Source: Saksenaea vasiformis B4078
Taxonomy: Eukaryota > Mucoromycota > Mucoromycetes > Mucorales > Saksenaeaceae
Assembly: GCA_000697055.1 (NCBI GenBank)
Contig: JNDT01002363.1
Span: 24,626-88,625, forward strand
Reading direction: 5' to 3'
Length of the DNA: 64,000 nt
Positions 9,953-20,007 of the stretch are shown in pieces. Made by a program: the position numbers and the translations under genes. The notes below the pieces were generated by a model. That model saw only the letters and a list, made by a program, of their open reading frames with translations. It had not been told where the DNA came from and made no database searches. Every line of letters starts with the position of its first letter. Positions within the stretch are counted from its first letter, which is position 1.

Positions 9953-12458
9953 ATGGTCCAGTCCATTCAACAGAAATCGATCAATACCGTTCGCGTCTTG
10001 GCAGCTGATGTTGTCCGAGGTGCTAACTCTGGTCATCCTGGTGCTCCTATGGGTTGTGCTCCTATGGCTCATGTTTTGTTCAGCAACCACTTTAACGTGA
10101 ACCCCAAGAACCCAAAGTTTATCAACCGTGATCGCTTCGTCCTTTCCAATGGCCATGGCTGTGCACTTCAGTACATCTATCTCCACTTGTTGGGTTATGA
10201 TGTTTCTATTGATGACCTCAAGAACTTCCGTCAGCTTCACAGCAAGTAAGTATATTTTTTTCGTGTTTTGATTTTAGAAGACGCGTTGCACCTTTTTTTG
10301 GGGGAAAGAATGAATGAATCTGTTGGGTTATCAATCTCCGGGGAAACTTGATTATCTGATAAATTGGGATTTTACTTTTTTAAAGGACACCTGGACATCC
10401 TGAATCGACTGATACTCCCGGTATCGAAGTGACCACTGGTCCTCTCGGTCAAGGTATATTCAAAAAGATCGCATCTATTCGCGTGACTCACGTGTACTTA
10501 TTTATTTAGGTATCTCCAACGCTGTCGGTTTGGCTGCCGCCCAGGCTCACTTCGCCGCCACCTTCAACCGCCCTAGTTACGAAATCTTCAACAACTACAC
10601 CTACGTTATCCTTGGTGATGGCTGTCTCCAAGAAGGCGTTGCCGCCGAAGCAATCTCTTTGGCTGGGTAAGTCTGATATACATCTGCGGTATTTGAAACG
10701 GAGAAAATATAACTTTTTTTTGCTTTTTTTTTCATCAGTCACTGGAAACTCGGCAAGCTGATTGCCCTTTACGATGATAACAACATCACTATCGATGGCA
10801 GCACCGAAGTTTCTTTCACTGAGAACACCATCCAACGTTTTGAATCCTACGGATGGCACACTTTGTCTGTTGGTGATGGTGATAACGACCTTGAAAGCAT
10901 TGACAAGGCTATCCAACAAGCCAAGGCTGTCACCGATAAGCCCACTTTGATCAAGATCAAGACCGTTATTGGTAAATGATACACATATGAAGCAAAAAGG
11001 AAGTTTGTTATTGACACATGATATGTGTGTGATATAGGTTACGGTTCCGTTATGCAAGGTCAAGAGAAGGTTCACGGTTCTCCTCTTGCTGGTATGGCGG
11101 GATTTTCCTAGGAAAATCTTGGAAAAGACAAATATTTATTTACTTTATGTTATAGTTGACGACATTAAGCAACTTAAGGAGAAGTTCGGTTTCAACCCTG
11201 AAGAAAAGTATGTCGTTTCGGATGATGTAAGTAAACCAAAAAAAAAAAAAAAGAAGAAGGCAGCGAGTGGATAGCGTTCTGACCTTTCCAAATAAAGGTC
11301 CGTGAATACTGGAATGAGATCGCTCAGCGTGGTGTCAACTACGAGAGCGCCTGGAACGCTTTGTTTGAAAAGTACAAGGCCGAATACCCCGCTGAGGCCG
11401 CTGAGATCACCCGTCGCTTTGCTGGTGAATTGCCCCAGGGCTGGGAAAGCGCTTTGCCCCGTTTCACTCCCAACGACGCTCCTGTCGCTACCCGTAAGTT
11501 GTCCGAGGGTGTGTTGAACGCCTTGGGTGAAAAGTTGCCTGAATTGGTCGGTGGTTCTGCCGATCTCACCGGCTCCAACTTGACCCGCTGGAAGACCGCT
11601 GTTGATTTCCAGCACCCCTCCACCGGCTTGGGTGACTACACTGGTCGCTACTTGCGCTATGGTGTCCGTGAGCACGGTATGTTTGCCATTATGAACGGTT
11701 TGACCGCGTATGGTGGTATCATTCCATTCGGTGGTACTTTCTTGAACTTCTTGACCTATGGTTGGGGTGCCGCCCGTTTGTCTGCATTGAGCCACCTTCG
11801 TGTGCTTTATGTCATGACCCACGACTCTATTGGTTTGGGTGAGGATGGTCCTACCCATCAACCTATTGAGACTTTGACACTCACCCGTGCCACTCCCAAC
11901 ATGCTGACCTTCCGCCCCGCTGATGGTAACGAGGTCTCCGGTACCTATCTTGTCGCTTTGGAGAACCCCCACCGTCCATCTGTCATCGCCCTGTCCCGTC
12001 AAAACTTGCCTCACCTTGCCGGTTCTTCCGTTGAAATCGTCCGCAAGGGTGCCTACGTCTTGTCCGACGTCGCTAACCCCAAGGTCATCCTTGTCGCCAC
12101 CGGCTCTGAAGTCTCACTTGCCGTCGAGTCTGCCAAGGCCCTCGTCGAAGAGGGTATCCCCACTCGCGTCGTCTCGATGCCTTGCTCTGAACTCTTTGAC
12201 GAGCAGTCTGCTGAATACAAGAAGTCCGTCTTCCCTGCTGGTGTTCCCGTCGTGTCCCTCGAAGCTCTTGGTGTCTGGGGTTGGGAACGCTATGCCCACG
12301 CCCACATTGGCATGAGAAGCTTTGGTGCCTCTGCCCCCATCAAGGACTTGTACAGCCACTTCAAGATCACTGCCGAGGCAACCATCGAGAAGGCAAAGGC
12401 TACCATTGCTCACTTTGAGCGCGTTGGCTATGTCCCCGAGCTTGGCTTGGACCTCTAA
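9953..12458 (+). CDS. T​KL1: Transketolase
   Basis: Seven exons: 9953-10245, 10386-10453, 10510-10666, 10739-10971, 11038-11091, 11156-11226, 11298-12458, all GT-AG and in phase, giving 678 residues, the usual family length. It moves two-carbon ketol units between sugar phosphates in the cytosolic non-oxidative pentose phosphate pathway, using thiamine diphosphate. Visible motifs are SGHPGAPMG (substrate/cofactor His), the cofactor motif LGDGCLQEG ending in [18 protein letters not shown], and TFRPADGNE in the pyrimidine-binding domain. Introns are concentrated in the 5' third; the last exon of 1161 nt holds the middle and C-terminal domains. Exon codons are strongly C-ending (GCC, ACC, AAG), unlike neighbouring genes, which fits high expression. 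The ATG at 9953 sits right before the first conserved helix. Confidence 0.96.
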
Positions 12459-13231
12459 ATATAATCTCTCTTCACTTTTTTTCACGTTCATATTCCCTCT
12501 TTTCACCGTGTAACTAAGTTTGATATGGCGTGTGTAATTATTAAATGATTTTTTAGTGGAATCTTGCACAATCCTGTAGGTGTGATATGCCTTTCATTTT
12601 GCCAGTTGTTGATAGCATTTGACGCATCCTGATGTCTTACACAGATAGCTTCCGTAAACCATTAATGCAGACAAGTTTTGCCTTTATGTATCGTCTCGCT
12701 ACAAGATAGGCATTAGGTAGCGTCTTGCTTGTAATTCGTTGCCGTAAGTTCTTGTCCTGTCCTGAATTTCTTCAATCGGCTTTTCGTAACCGTCGACTTT
12801 GATTTTCGCTCCTGCGATTTCCTTCATGATTCTAGCTTTCGGTAAGGAAATGGCAAAGGATTTGCGCTGTGAGTAAGAACTCCAATCAATTCAGCACTCG
12901 ATGAATACATATCTATATAGGTATCATCAGCGCAGTATTGGAGTAGACAGCGCGTCCGAAAAGTCGACAGTTCAAGCTTAATGAAGCGTATTAACAGGCT
13001 CGCACAGTTTATGCCTATACTTTGAACGAGTTCACGCGAATAATCCTGCATAACAAAGTTTGGCGGATGTTTGTACGAATCAATTGTAATGCGAGATTGT
13101 CGTTGCGTCTGTAGAACAGTTAGAGGATTGAACATCCGCTAGCAGTAACCCTTCCATTTTTTTTAGCGTCTGGCGGCGAAGAAACCTTTTTCTTTGCGAT
13201 TAGACTTTACTCTCCGTTTCCTATTTCTGCG
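12459..13231 (-). other. Intergenic with a possible small minus-strand gene (12824-13135)
   Basis: A minus-strand frame at 12824-13135 begins with MFNPLTVLQTQRQSR and reads about 100 residues with normal codon composition. Just downstream another minus frame (about 12705-12845; MKEIAGAKIKVDGYEKPIEE) looks protein-like and could be a second exon. I could not find a splice junction that links them, and I do not recognise the protein. If real, it would share a promoter of about 100 bp with the divergent ERG26-like gene. Confidence 0.35.
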
Positions 13232-14384
13232 ATGCCTCATTCATATCTCGTTATTGGTGGCAACGGTTTCCTAGGACGCCATGTGCAGGAGCAAATCCGT
13301 CTACGCAAAGATGGCTCTACTCTGGCCGTGTTTGACATGACCATGCCTCACACTCCTGAACCAGATGTGAAGTACATCGTGGGTGATCTCCGCAAGTTTG
13401 ACGATGTCTACGCGGCCCTGGAAAATATCACTGCTGTCATCCACACCGCCTCACCTCCACACGTCAATTCCAGCAATCCACCGCGCGATTTGTATTTCTC
13501 TATCAACGTTGACGGTACAGACAATGTCATTCAGGCTTGTCGACAGCGTGGCGTCGAGATTCTGGTAGTGACCAGTTCTGGCAGCGTTATCTCTACCGGC
13601 GAACCCATGGTTAACGTTGATGAATTCACACCGTATCCGCCTCAGGCTATCGACGTTTACACTGAATCCAAGGTTTGGCAGCTAGTTGCAGTAGTTTACT
13701 CCGATCTTTCTAACCTGACTAATAGATTGAATGCGAAAAGATCGTCCTGGCAGCTAATCAGAAAGGTCTACGTACCTGCACTATCCGACCTTCTGCTATC
13801 TTTGGCCCCGGTGATCGCCAGATGATCCCTGGTATGGTAGAAGTGTGCGAACGCGGGCAACATCGCTTCCAAATCGGTGACAACACGTCATTGATGGATT
13901 TCACATACGTTGGCAACGTAGCTTACGCACATGTACTTGCTGCCGAAGCATTGACCGATCCTTCTTCACCTGCGGCTGGACAAGCGTTTAACTTGACCAA
14001 TGGTACACCTGTTCCTTTCTGGGACTTTGCTTCCAAACTCTGGTATGAATATGGCAAACATATGCCCAAGTCCAAGAAGATCATCCTCTCGTACAATGCC
14101 AGTATGGTCATTGCTACGATCAGCGAAGCTATCTACAACGTCAAGGCTCTGTTCTGGGATAAGTCCCAGCTCAAAGAAGGAATGACTCGAGCTAGAATCA
14201 AGCAGGCCATGAGCTCTCGGTATTTCAATATCGACAAGGCACGCAAGCTCTTGGGATATGAGCCCCTGGTGGGGCTAGAAGAAGGCATCAAGCTAAGTGT
14301 CGAGGTAAGCTCAACTATAAGTCAATTGTGTATTTATCCGTGGATTAGTATTACAAAGCACAAAATCAATCAAAGGCGCACTGA
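13232..14384 (+). CDS. 3-beta-hydroxysteroid / C-3 sterol dehydrogenase family protein (ERG26-like)
   Basis: Three exons, 13232-13672, 13726-14304 and 14349-14384, encode 351 residues. It is a short-chain dehydrogenase of the 3beta-HSD family. The Rossmann NAD(P) motif VIGGNGFLGRHV is at the N-terminus, GDLRKFDDV and HTASPP follow, and the catalytic pair is within VYTESK (Tyr and Lys, split from exon 2 by the first intron). Family-typical IRPSAIFGPGD and DFTYVGNVAYAH follow. Closest in style is yeast Erg26, the C-3 sterol dehydrogenase (C-4 decarboxylase) of ergosterol synthesis at the ER; other 3beta-HSD-like enzymes are possible. Intron 1 has a weak donor (GTTTGG) but a good branch point (CTGACTAAT). 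The last exon encodes only 11 residues and ends 50 bp before foldback copy A. Confidence 0.82.
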
Positions 14385-14429
14385 ATAGATAATTAGCATC
14401 GAAGCATAGAAGTCCTAATTATTTTTGTC

Positions 14430-15490
14430 TACTGATATATTGTTTATTGAATCATCTTCTACGCTACTCTAAATAAAGCTTGCGTCTCTGAAGAGCCAAG
14501 TTTGCGCTAAAGAAGAATTGAATAGGCGGCCATCAGTACATCAATTTTACGCTAGAAGGTTAATCAACTTACATTAACTTGGTCTCTCCAGCGGCCGCAA
14601 AATTTATTCGAGCAGCATAAAAACAATTCATGGTTAGCAAATGGGACAATACTTCGATGCGCTTTCACTTACCCCGAAGGGTATGGCCGTCCAGCGTACG
14701 GGGCCTGGCCCGCACCAGAGTGTTGGGGGCGGCGAGATGGCTGGGGGGACCCAGTGGCGTAGGAGCGGCCACGTTTTGAACAGTATGTAGAGGACTTGAA
14801 GCGATGCAACGTCTGGCGATTTATTGCGGAAAATGAGCGATCCTGAGTGTGTGACAACATTTGCTTACTTGAGCGAAGGGCGTAAACCACCAACACAGCG
14901 AAGACGGTTCGGGACAGCGGGAGTGCAGCATAAACGGCATACAGAAAAATATGAGTGATCCTGGATATGTAATAAAAAGTTGACGTCTGTACCGGGGATG
15001 TTTGTACCAACAGAGCCAAAGAAGAAGGAAAAAAAGGAAAAAGAAGTGCTCGCTTTAAATATGCATCAGTTTCCGTTATCTGAGACATTTCTTTTGTGTG
15101 AGATAAAAGGAACACACTTTTTGCATGAGACGACGGGATCCTGTTTCTGACACACCGTTCGTATGAGTCAAAAGGACCCGATCACTGATTCACCCCTTTG
15201 CATGACACGATGATGCCCTATTACCGACCACGTCTTCTGCATGAGAGCAAAAATTGTACCTTTCACACACCCTTTGGCATGATGTAAAAAACCCGATCAT
15301 TGTCACCCCTTTGCATGAGATAAAGAATCCTATCTTTAACACGTTCTTAGACACAAACGTAACATGGAAGAGTATGGCACGCAAATCATGGCATCGGATA
15401 AACGTAAAAATATGTGCTTCTAAACGCAGAGTCTGTCTGGAAGTAACGACAACTATCTTCAAATAAACGCAAAGTCATGGAAAAAATAGA
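14430..15490 (-). repeat. Foldback repeat family, copy A (about 1.06 kb)
   Basis: This is near full length and is the reverse complement of copy B at 48150-49220. It begins beside ERG26 with GTTTATTGAATCA, then the inverted arms (14468-14512 and 14571-14608), ACCCCGAAGGGTA at 14672, a middle part, and an array of six or so units of about 45 bp at 15060-15340 sharing TTTGCATGA and GACACA/GATCAC motifs. Similarity runs on to TTTGCGTT.../CATGGAAAAAATAG near 15480. There is no long open frame. I infer a non-autonomous mobile element; no target duplication is clear. Confidence 0.7.
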
Positions 15491-15619
15491 ATAAATGAAA
15501 AAAAAAAATAAGGAAGTGCATTATTTTGACTTTTTGGTGAGGAAATGACATAAGTAAAAGGGCATGTCTTGTTGAGGAAAGAAAAAAACTTGTAATAGAC
15601 AGCCCAATATATTCGTTTT

Positions 15620-16881
15620 TTAAAAGTTCCAGTTACCCGCGCTGTCTTGTTCTTTTGTTTCTACTTCTTCTTGAATTTGCATTTGGACATAAGCTAGCTT
15701 ATCCACCAAAGTCTTCAATGCCATGGTTACGACTTCTTCTGGCGCCAGTGATCCGACAGTCTAATACCGAAGTCTTAACATGCATGATCTCAAATCTGCT
15801 CATTACCACATTACCTCAGATTCAAAGTAGAAGCGGTCTGGTTTTGCGTTGTAATCAAAGGCTACAAGACCAGACGAGTCGGACATGTGTGGTCATGTAT
15901 ATGATCTACTTACGAGCGTTTGGATCCGGTGGGGGTTCATGTTGTGCATTTTTGCTCAGAGGCCTAAATAACACGCTTAACCATGCAACTAGAGATACTA
16001 TGTATTGGCTTACCATTCCTCCTCTGATTCTTCAAACCAGTACTGGGTGTGCCTTAACTTATTGTATGGATCATATTCAAATGCTACACCACTCACTGGA
16101 CTCCACTTTGCATGTTCTTTTGCAACACCCTGCAACACCAGCATTAATCTTCGTATACTATCCTTTCCATCATAATATTCACCTTTTTCGCAATACACTT
16201 CAACTTTAGTTCATGTCCTTTACGTAATTTCACCAAAAGGATTCCAGAATCATTTTTATCTACAACGCTTATCAGAAACCTTAACAATGTCACTTAGTTT
16301 CTCTACCTTGCAAAACCGGAATAAAGGATGGATTGGATGATACAAGATCACGACTTGTCACTTCCTTTGTGCGATCCTCCGTGCATTTGACATGCAGCGT
16401 CAATTCGACAGAACACTCAGGGCAGTATTGAGAACACGTGCAGTCCTGCAACTATATTTAACAACCATTTCTATTTTTCATGCTGTGCATTTGTTGATAA
16501 TAAATCCATACTCGTGTATAACGTAATTTCTCAACATCTCGACTGTCAATGGGCACCATGCCGAGACGATGAGCAATAAACTCATCGGCCAACACTGTCG
16601 TGTTCGTCTCGATCTCTACCATATCAATGGCTGCAATTTACGATCGTTTTAGTCCCTTCATCGATCGACAACCATGTGACGGACCTACTGTAGGCACCTC
16701 GGCGATCATGACTCGTCGCATGGAATTAGCGACACTGGATGAACGTTAGCATCGAGATAACAGTTGGTACAGCTTGCCTTAAATCAGTATCACTCAAGAT
16801 AAAGTTGATACGATCTTTCGTCAGCTCTCTGATCTGAATGTTCGGTCCTCCTAGTGCTCCATATTGCGAAGTGATGTCCAT
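15620..16881 (-). CDS. RPB3: RNA polymerase II subunit RPB3
   Basis: Nine exons on the minus strand: 16778-16881, 16685-16734, 16512-16630, 16307-16445, about 16184/16198-16259, 16014-16129, 15914-15963, 15815-15861, 15620-15760. The product is the alpha-like assembly subunit of Pol II that pairs with RPB11. Landmarks are [51 protein letters not shown], the zinc-binding [45 protein letters not shown] and the C-terminal [15 protein letters not shown]. Intron 1 appears to use a GC donor (AAG|GCAAGC). In exon 5 the conserved codons for CIAKK follow out of frame by one base at about 16198. Either a base is missing, or the donor GTATTG at 16197 is used and five residues are skipped. The ATG at 16881 gives the normal RPB3 N-terminus. 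Confidence 0.9.
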
Positions 16882-17526
16882 GGCTATGTGTGGTCTGAGA
16901 ACCAAAAAAAGAAGCTGATATTTGTGTGCGTTTCGGCCGCCAGAAAGCAGTCCCAGCACAGAGAATACTCCATTTTGCATGTAATTTTGCGCCGCTTGAA
17001 AGGTCTTTTTGCACTGGCCAATGGCATTAATTTGCGTTGTCTGGAAATGAATTTTACAATAGCCGTTGTAGAATGGCACCCTTCAGGCTGTATCATTCGT
17101 TTGATCATGCCAAGGTAACGGAGGAAGACTTAGAAATGTCCCATTATCTATATGCATGCGTACGATAATGAATATGACCCTCCAATCAAGATGATGGAAA
17201 ATTGGCCTTAGCTGATATCCTCCATGCTCAGCTATCGAAGTCGTAAGATGACTTTACACGGTGTATATATATACGCCACGAATACTACTCATCTCAATTT
17301 TTCGTACGTTGAGAAAGGTCCAGCTTGTCGTGTCTGGAGATAAACAGAGGCTGTACCTTATGTCGCTACCTGAATATATTTAATCTCAATCACCGACAAT
17401 ATAAATACCAATGTAATCTAATATTAGTTCTTGGTCTACCTTTTCTACCGAAATAAACGACACCCCTCAGTCTCACTGTACTTCTCCAGTACCGACACAA
17501 CACAGCTGCTATCCCGGGTGGCATAA
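16882..17526. other. Intergenic, upstream of RPB3
   Basis: No supported gene. The first 200 bp are the RPB3 5' region, where the frame stays open upstream of the ATG. The rest is AT-rich with short frames only. Confidence 0.4.
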
Positions 17527-17605
17527 CACTATGGAAAACCGGTTCCTGACGGATACGTTTTTACTCAACGAAAAGTAGTCAATCAGGAACCGGTTTTTCA
17601 TAGTG
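17527..17605. repeat. 79-bp hairpin with 23-bp arms (MITE-like)
   Basis: The left arm CACTATGGAAAACCGGTTCC is mirrored at the right end by GGAACCGGTTTTTCATAGTG, around a 33-bp loop. The same arm type, diverged, bounds the element at 19396-19536. A Tc1-like transposase remnant lies between them, so the two hairpins may be the ends of one decayed element. Confidence 0.7.
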
Positions 17606-17639
17606 CAAAAAGAAATTCTTTGAAATGCTTAAAGGTTTA

Positions 17640-18420
17640 ACATATTGATCTTAGTTTACATAGCTGTCTAGTCCGCAAATGGAGTATCATATCGAAAAAG
17701 GTGGAAACGCCTCCCGCAGCAAGGAATTCTGATCCAGTCATAGCATTGTGAAAGGAAAGCTAAACAGCGGGAGAAAATACAGATGAGATCTCACGAAGAA
17801 TTGCATCTTTACTTGATGTGCCTGGATTCAGCTTGCATACTTATAGAAATTTTAGCGGTTCTTTGGAAGCCATATCAGCGAAAGGCACTGTACCCAGCTG
17901 GAAACGGAGTTAACAACTGATAGGGAAGTTACAATCACTGCAGTATATGGTGCCATATCTGAGGCAGAGGTAATAGATATATCTTTGAGAAAGCCTCAGG
18001 CTACATCTGTGTCCAGAAAGAGAAAGCTTAACAAAAAAAAAGGCAAAAACAGTTCATGATCGGGTCGGTACACGACTGAACACTTCCTGCCTTTTATATC
18101 TAATGTAATGGACGTGCTGGATGAACACGATAAGAAATCCCATTACATCGTAAGGGACAATGATCCAATACACAGGCCAGCAGCTATGCGCGAGGTGGTT
18201 GAGCGCAGACGTTATAAATATCCTTATTTACTACCATATTCCCTTTTTCTAAATCCTATTGAAGAGTCTTGGCCAAAGGTAAAAGCAGGTATCAGGAGAA
18301 ATACTCTAGAAGCCGATGACAGACTTACAGATCGAACTTGTGAATTGGCAAATAAGGTAACTAGATCCGATTTTCAAGCCTGGGGTCGGCATGCTATGAC
18401 TTTTTTTACGCTATAAAATG
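17640..18420 (+). pseudogene. Tc1/mariner-like DDE transposase remnant
   Basis: The readable C-terminal part runs from about 18064 to 18416. GRYTTEHFLPFISNV leads into HYIVRDNDPIHR, which carries the second catalytic Asp. YLLPYSLFLNPIEESW, with the third acidic residue (Glu), follows, then VKAGIRRN. This is the DDE_3 layout of Tc1-like transposases. Upstream (17640-18060) the frame is broken by stops and frameshifts, and the N-terminal helix-turn-helix part is not readable. The copy cannot be active. Confidence 0.8.
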
Positions 18421-20007
18421 AAGAGCGAGAGGCGTAATATAGTTTAACACAGAGTCATAAATTATCGTGAGATCCTTACAGACAATCCCTGTTGCTATCT
18501 TCAGATAGAGAGCTCCTTCTGAAATAAGAAAACGGATTGTTAAAATCACACATCATTTTGCATGATTTCATAACAGAGCCATCTTATACCATTGCGAGAT
18601 AGGAAGGATCATCCGAATTTATTATTCGATCCTGAATTGAGGAAGTTCGGAACGAAGGCATATACGTAATAGTATTATCAACCTTCCTTCTTAAACTGAA
18701 TTTAATCTCCCTATCAGCTGGTATCTAGATTGATCGCGCCGCGTAAAGTATCGATCTTCTCCTTGCTGTCAACAAGGTTTCCTCCGCTTTCTATTCCTCA
18801 TCTTCTGGAACCACGTCAGATTAAAACCGTATTGACACTTTAATTTGAACCCACTCTTCAGCCCACTCGCGGCGACGCTTGCTGAGATATTGATCCTGGT
18901 GGCGATTCTTGCGTGGATCTCGACCCTGGCTGCGGCCACCGTATTGGCCTTCATGCAGATGTAGAGCACTATGAATGCTCCGACTCATATTGCTTCGGTT
19001 TGATATACTACAACAAACAATAAAGCCGGTGACTCTTGATTATATAGCTAGCCATGCATTGTTCTTTTTCTCTCTATTCAGCACCCATCAGAAATTGATG
19101 CTAGCTAAATTAGCAAGCATACTTTCACTTGTTTGTACAGCATCAATTCAGGAATCAGAGATCTGTTTTCGACTTCATAATACATGATCCTCAGTAGTAT
19201 CGTTCACATATGGTAGCTGTGCGTCTAACCTCTCTGATAAAACGTATTGACATAGAGATCCCCATAGATAGCTTAATCTATGTCCAGAAACATGACCATA
19301 ATGAACGCTGTGAACGATAAACATATCTTAATCGTCATTATTATAACTCATTCTATAGTAGATTAATGACGCTTGTAACGCACACATTCTTGAAACACTA
19401 TGAAAAATGGGTTCCTGCTTGACTATTTTTCCTTAACAAAGAAGCAGTCTATCGAGAACTGAGGTAGTACGGGACCCTGACGGGCTATTTTTCTCTTAAG
19501 GAAAAGTAGTCAATCAGGAACCCATTTTCCGTAGTGGACATGTTAATAGAAATTGCCGTGTGACGGCTCGAGTTGAGGTACTTGAAGTCCATCAAGTTTA
19601 TTTGTGACAACACTTCGGTACGTCCTTTTCTCTTCTTTCATTATGCTTCAATCTCTTTTTCAGTGGTGCTCTATAACGATAATCAACCTACTTGCAAATT
19701 TGCTAGAATGGACCTGGCATGATCTCGTATTGCTTTTAAAGATTAAGAAATCTATCGAAAAGAGTACGAGCTGGCACGTTCACTGGAAGGTGAGAGTAAG
19801 GCGTAAATGACTTGGGATTATTGAAATACACCTGTTTAGTTACCAGCAAGGACTGTGGTGCTGCTGGCCATGCTAATAAGCGGTTTAAGATCTGTCCCTT
19901 AAACACCAGACACGGCAAGGCGCCCGGTAAGCATACAAGGTACAGCTACTTGAAATTTCTCATCAACTCCTTTCTCTTTATAAGCTGCTTTCAAGCGAAA
20001 GCTTACC
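18421..20007. other. Intergenic with a stray zinc-motif fragment
   Basis: Apart from the element at 19396-19536, nothing codes clearly. A plus-strand patch at 19838-19925 reads KDCGAAGHANKRFKICPLN, a zinc-motif pattern that resembles the N-terminal finger of the adjacent Fanzor-like gene (CSTCGGTDHTRSSSKRCP). It may be an upstream exon of that gene or a partial duplicate. Confidence 0.35.
19396..19536. repeat. 141-bp terminal-inverted-repeat element (MITE-like)
   Basis: Ends are CACTATGAAAAATGGGTTCC and the complement GGAACCCATTTTCCGTAGTG, with internal segments resembling both ends of the 79-bp hairpin at 17527. It is too short to code. It lies 980 bp downstream of the Tc1-like remnant and about 470 bp upstream of the first Fanzor-like gene. 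Confidence 0.7.

Noticed and set aside
11145..12014. Long minus-strand reading frame opposite transketolase (also 10506-11075)
   Set aside because: Mirror of the strongly codon-biased transketolase exons; no recognisable domain and it crosses true introns.
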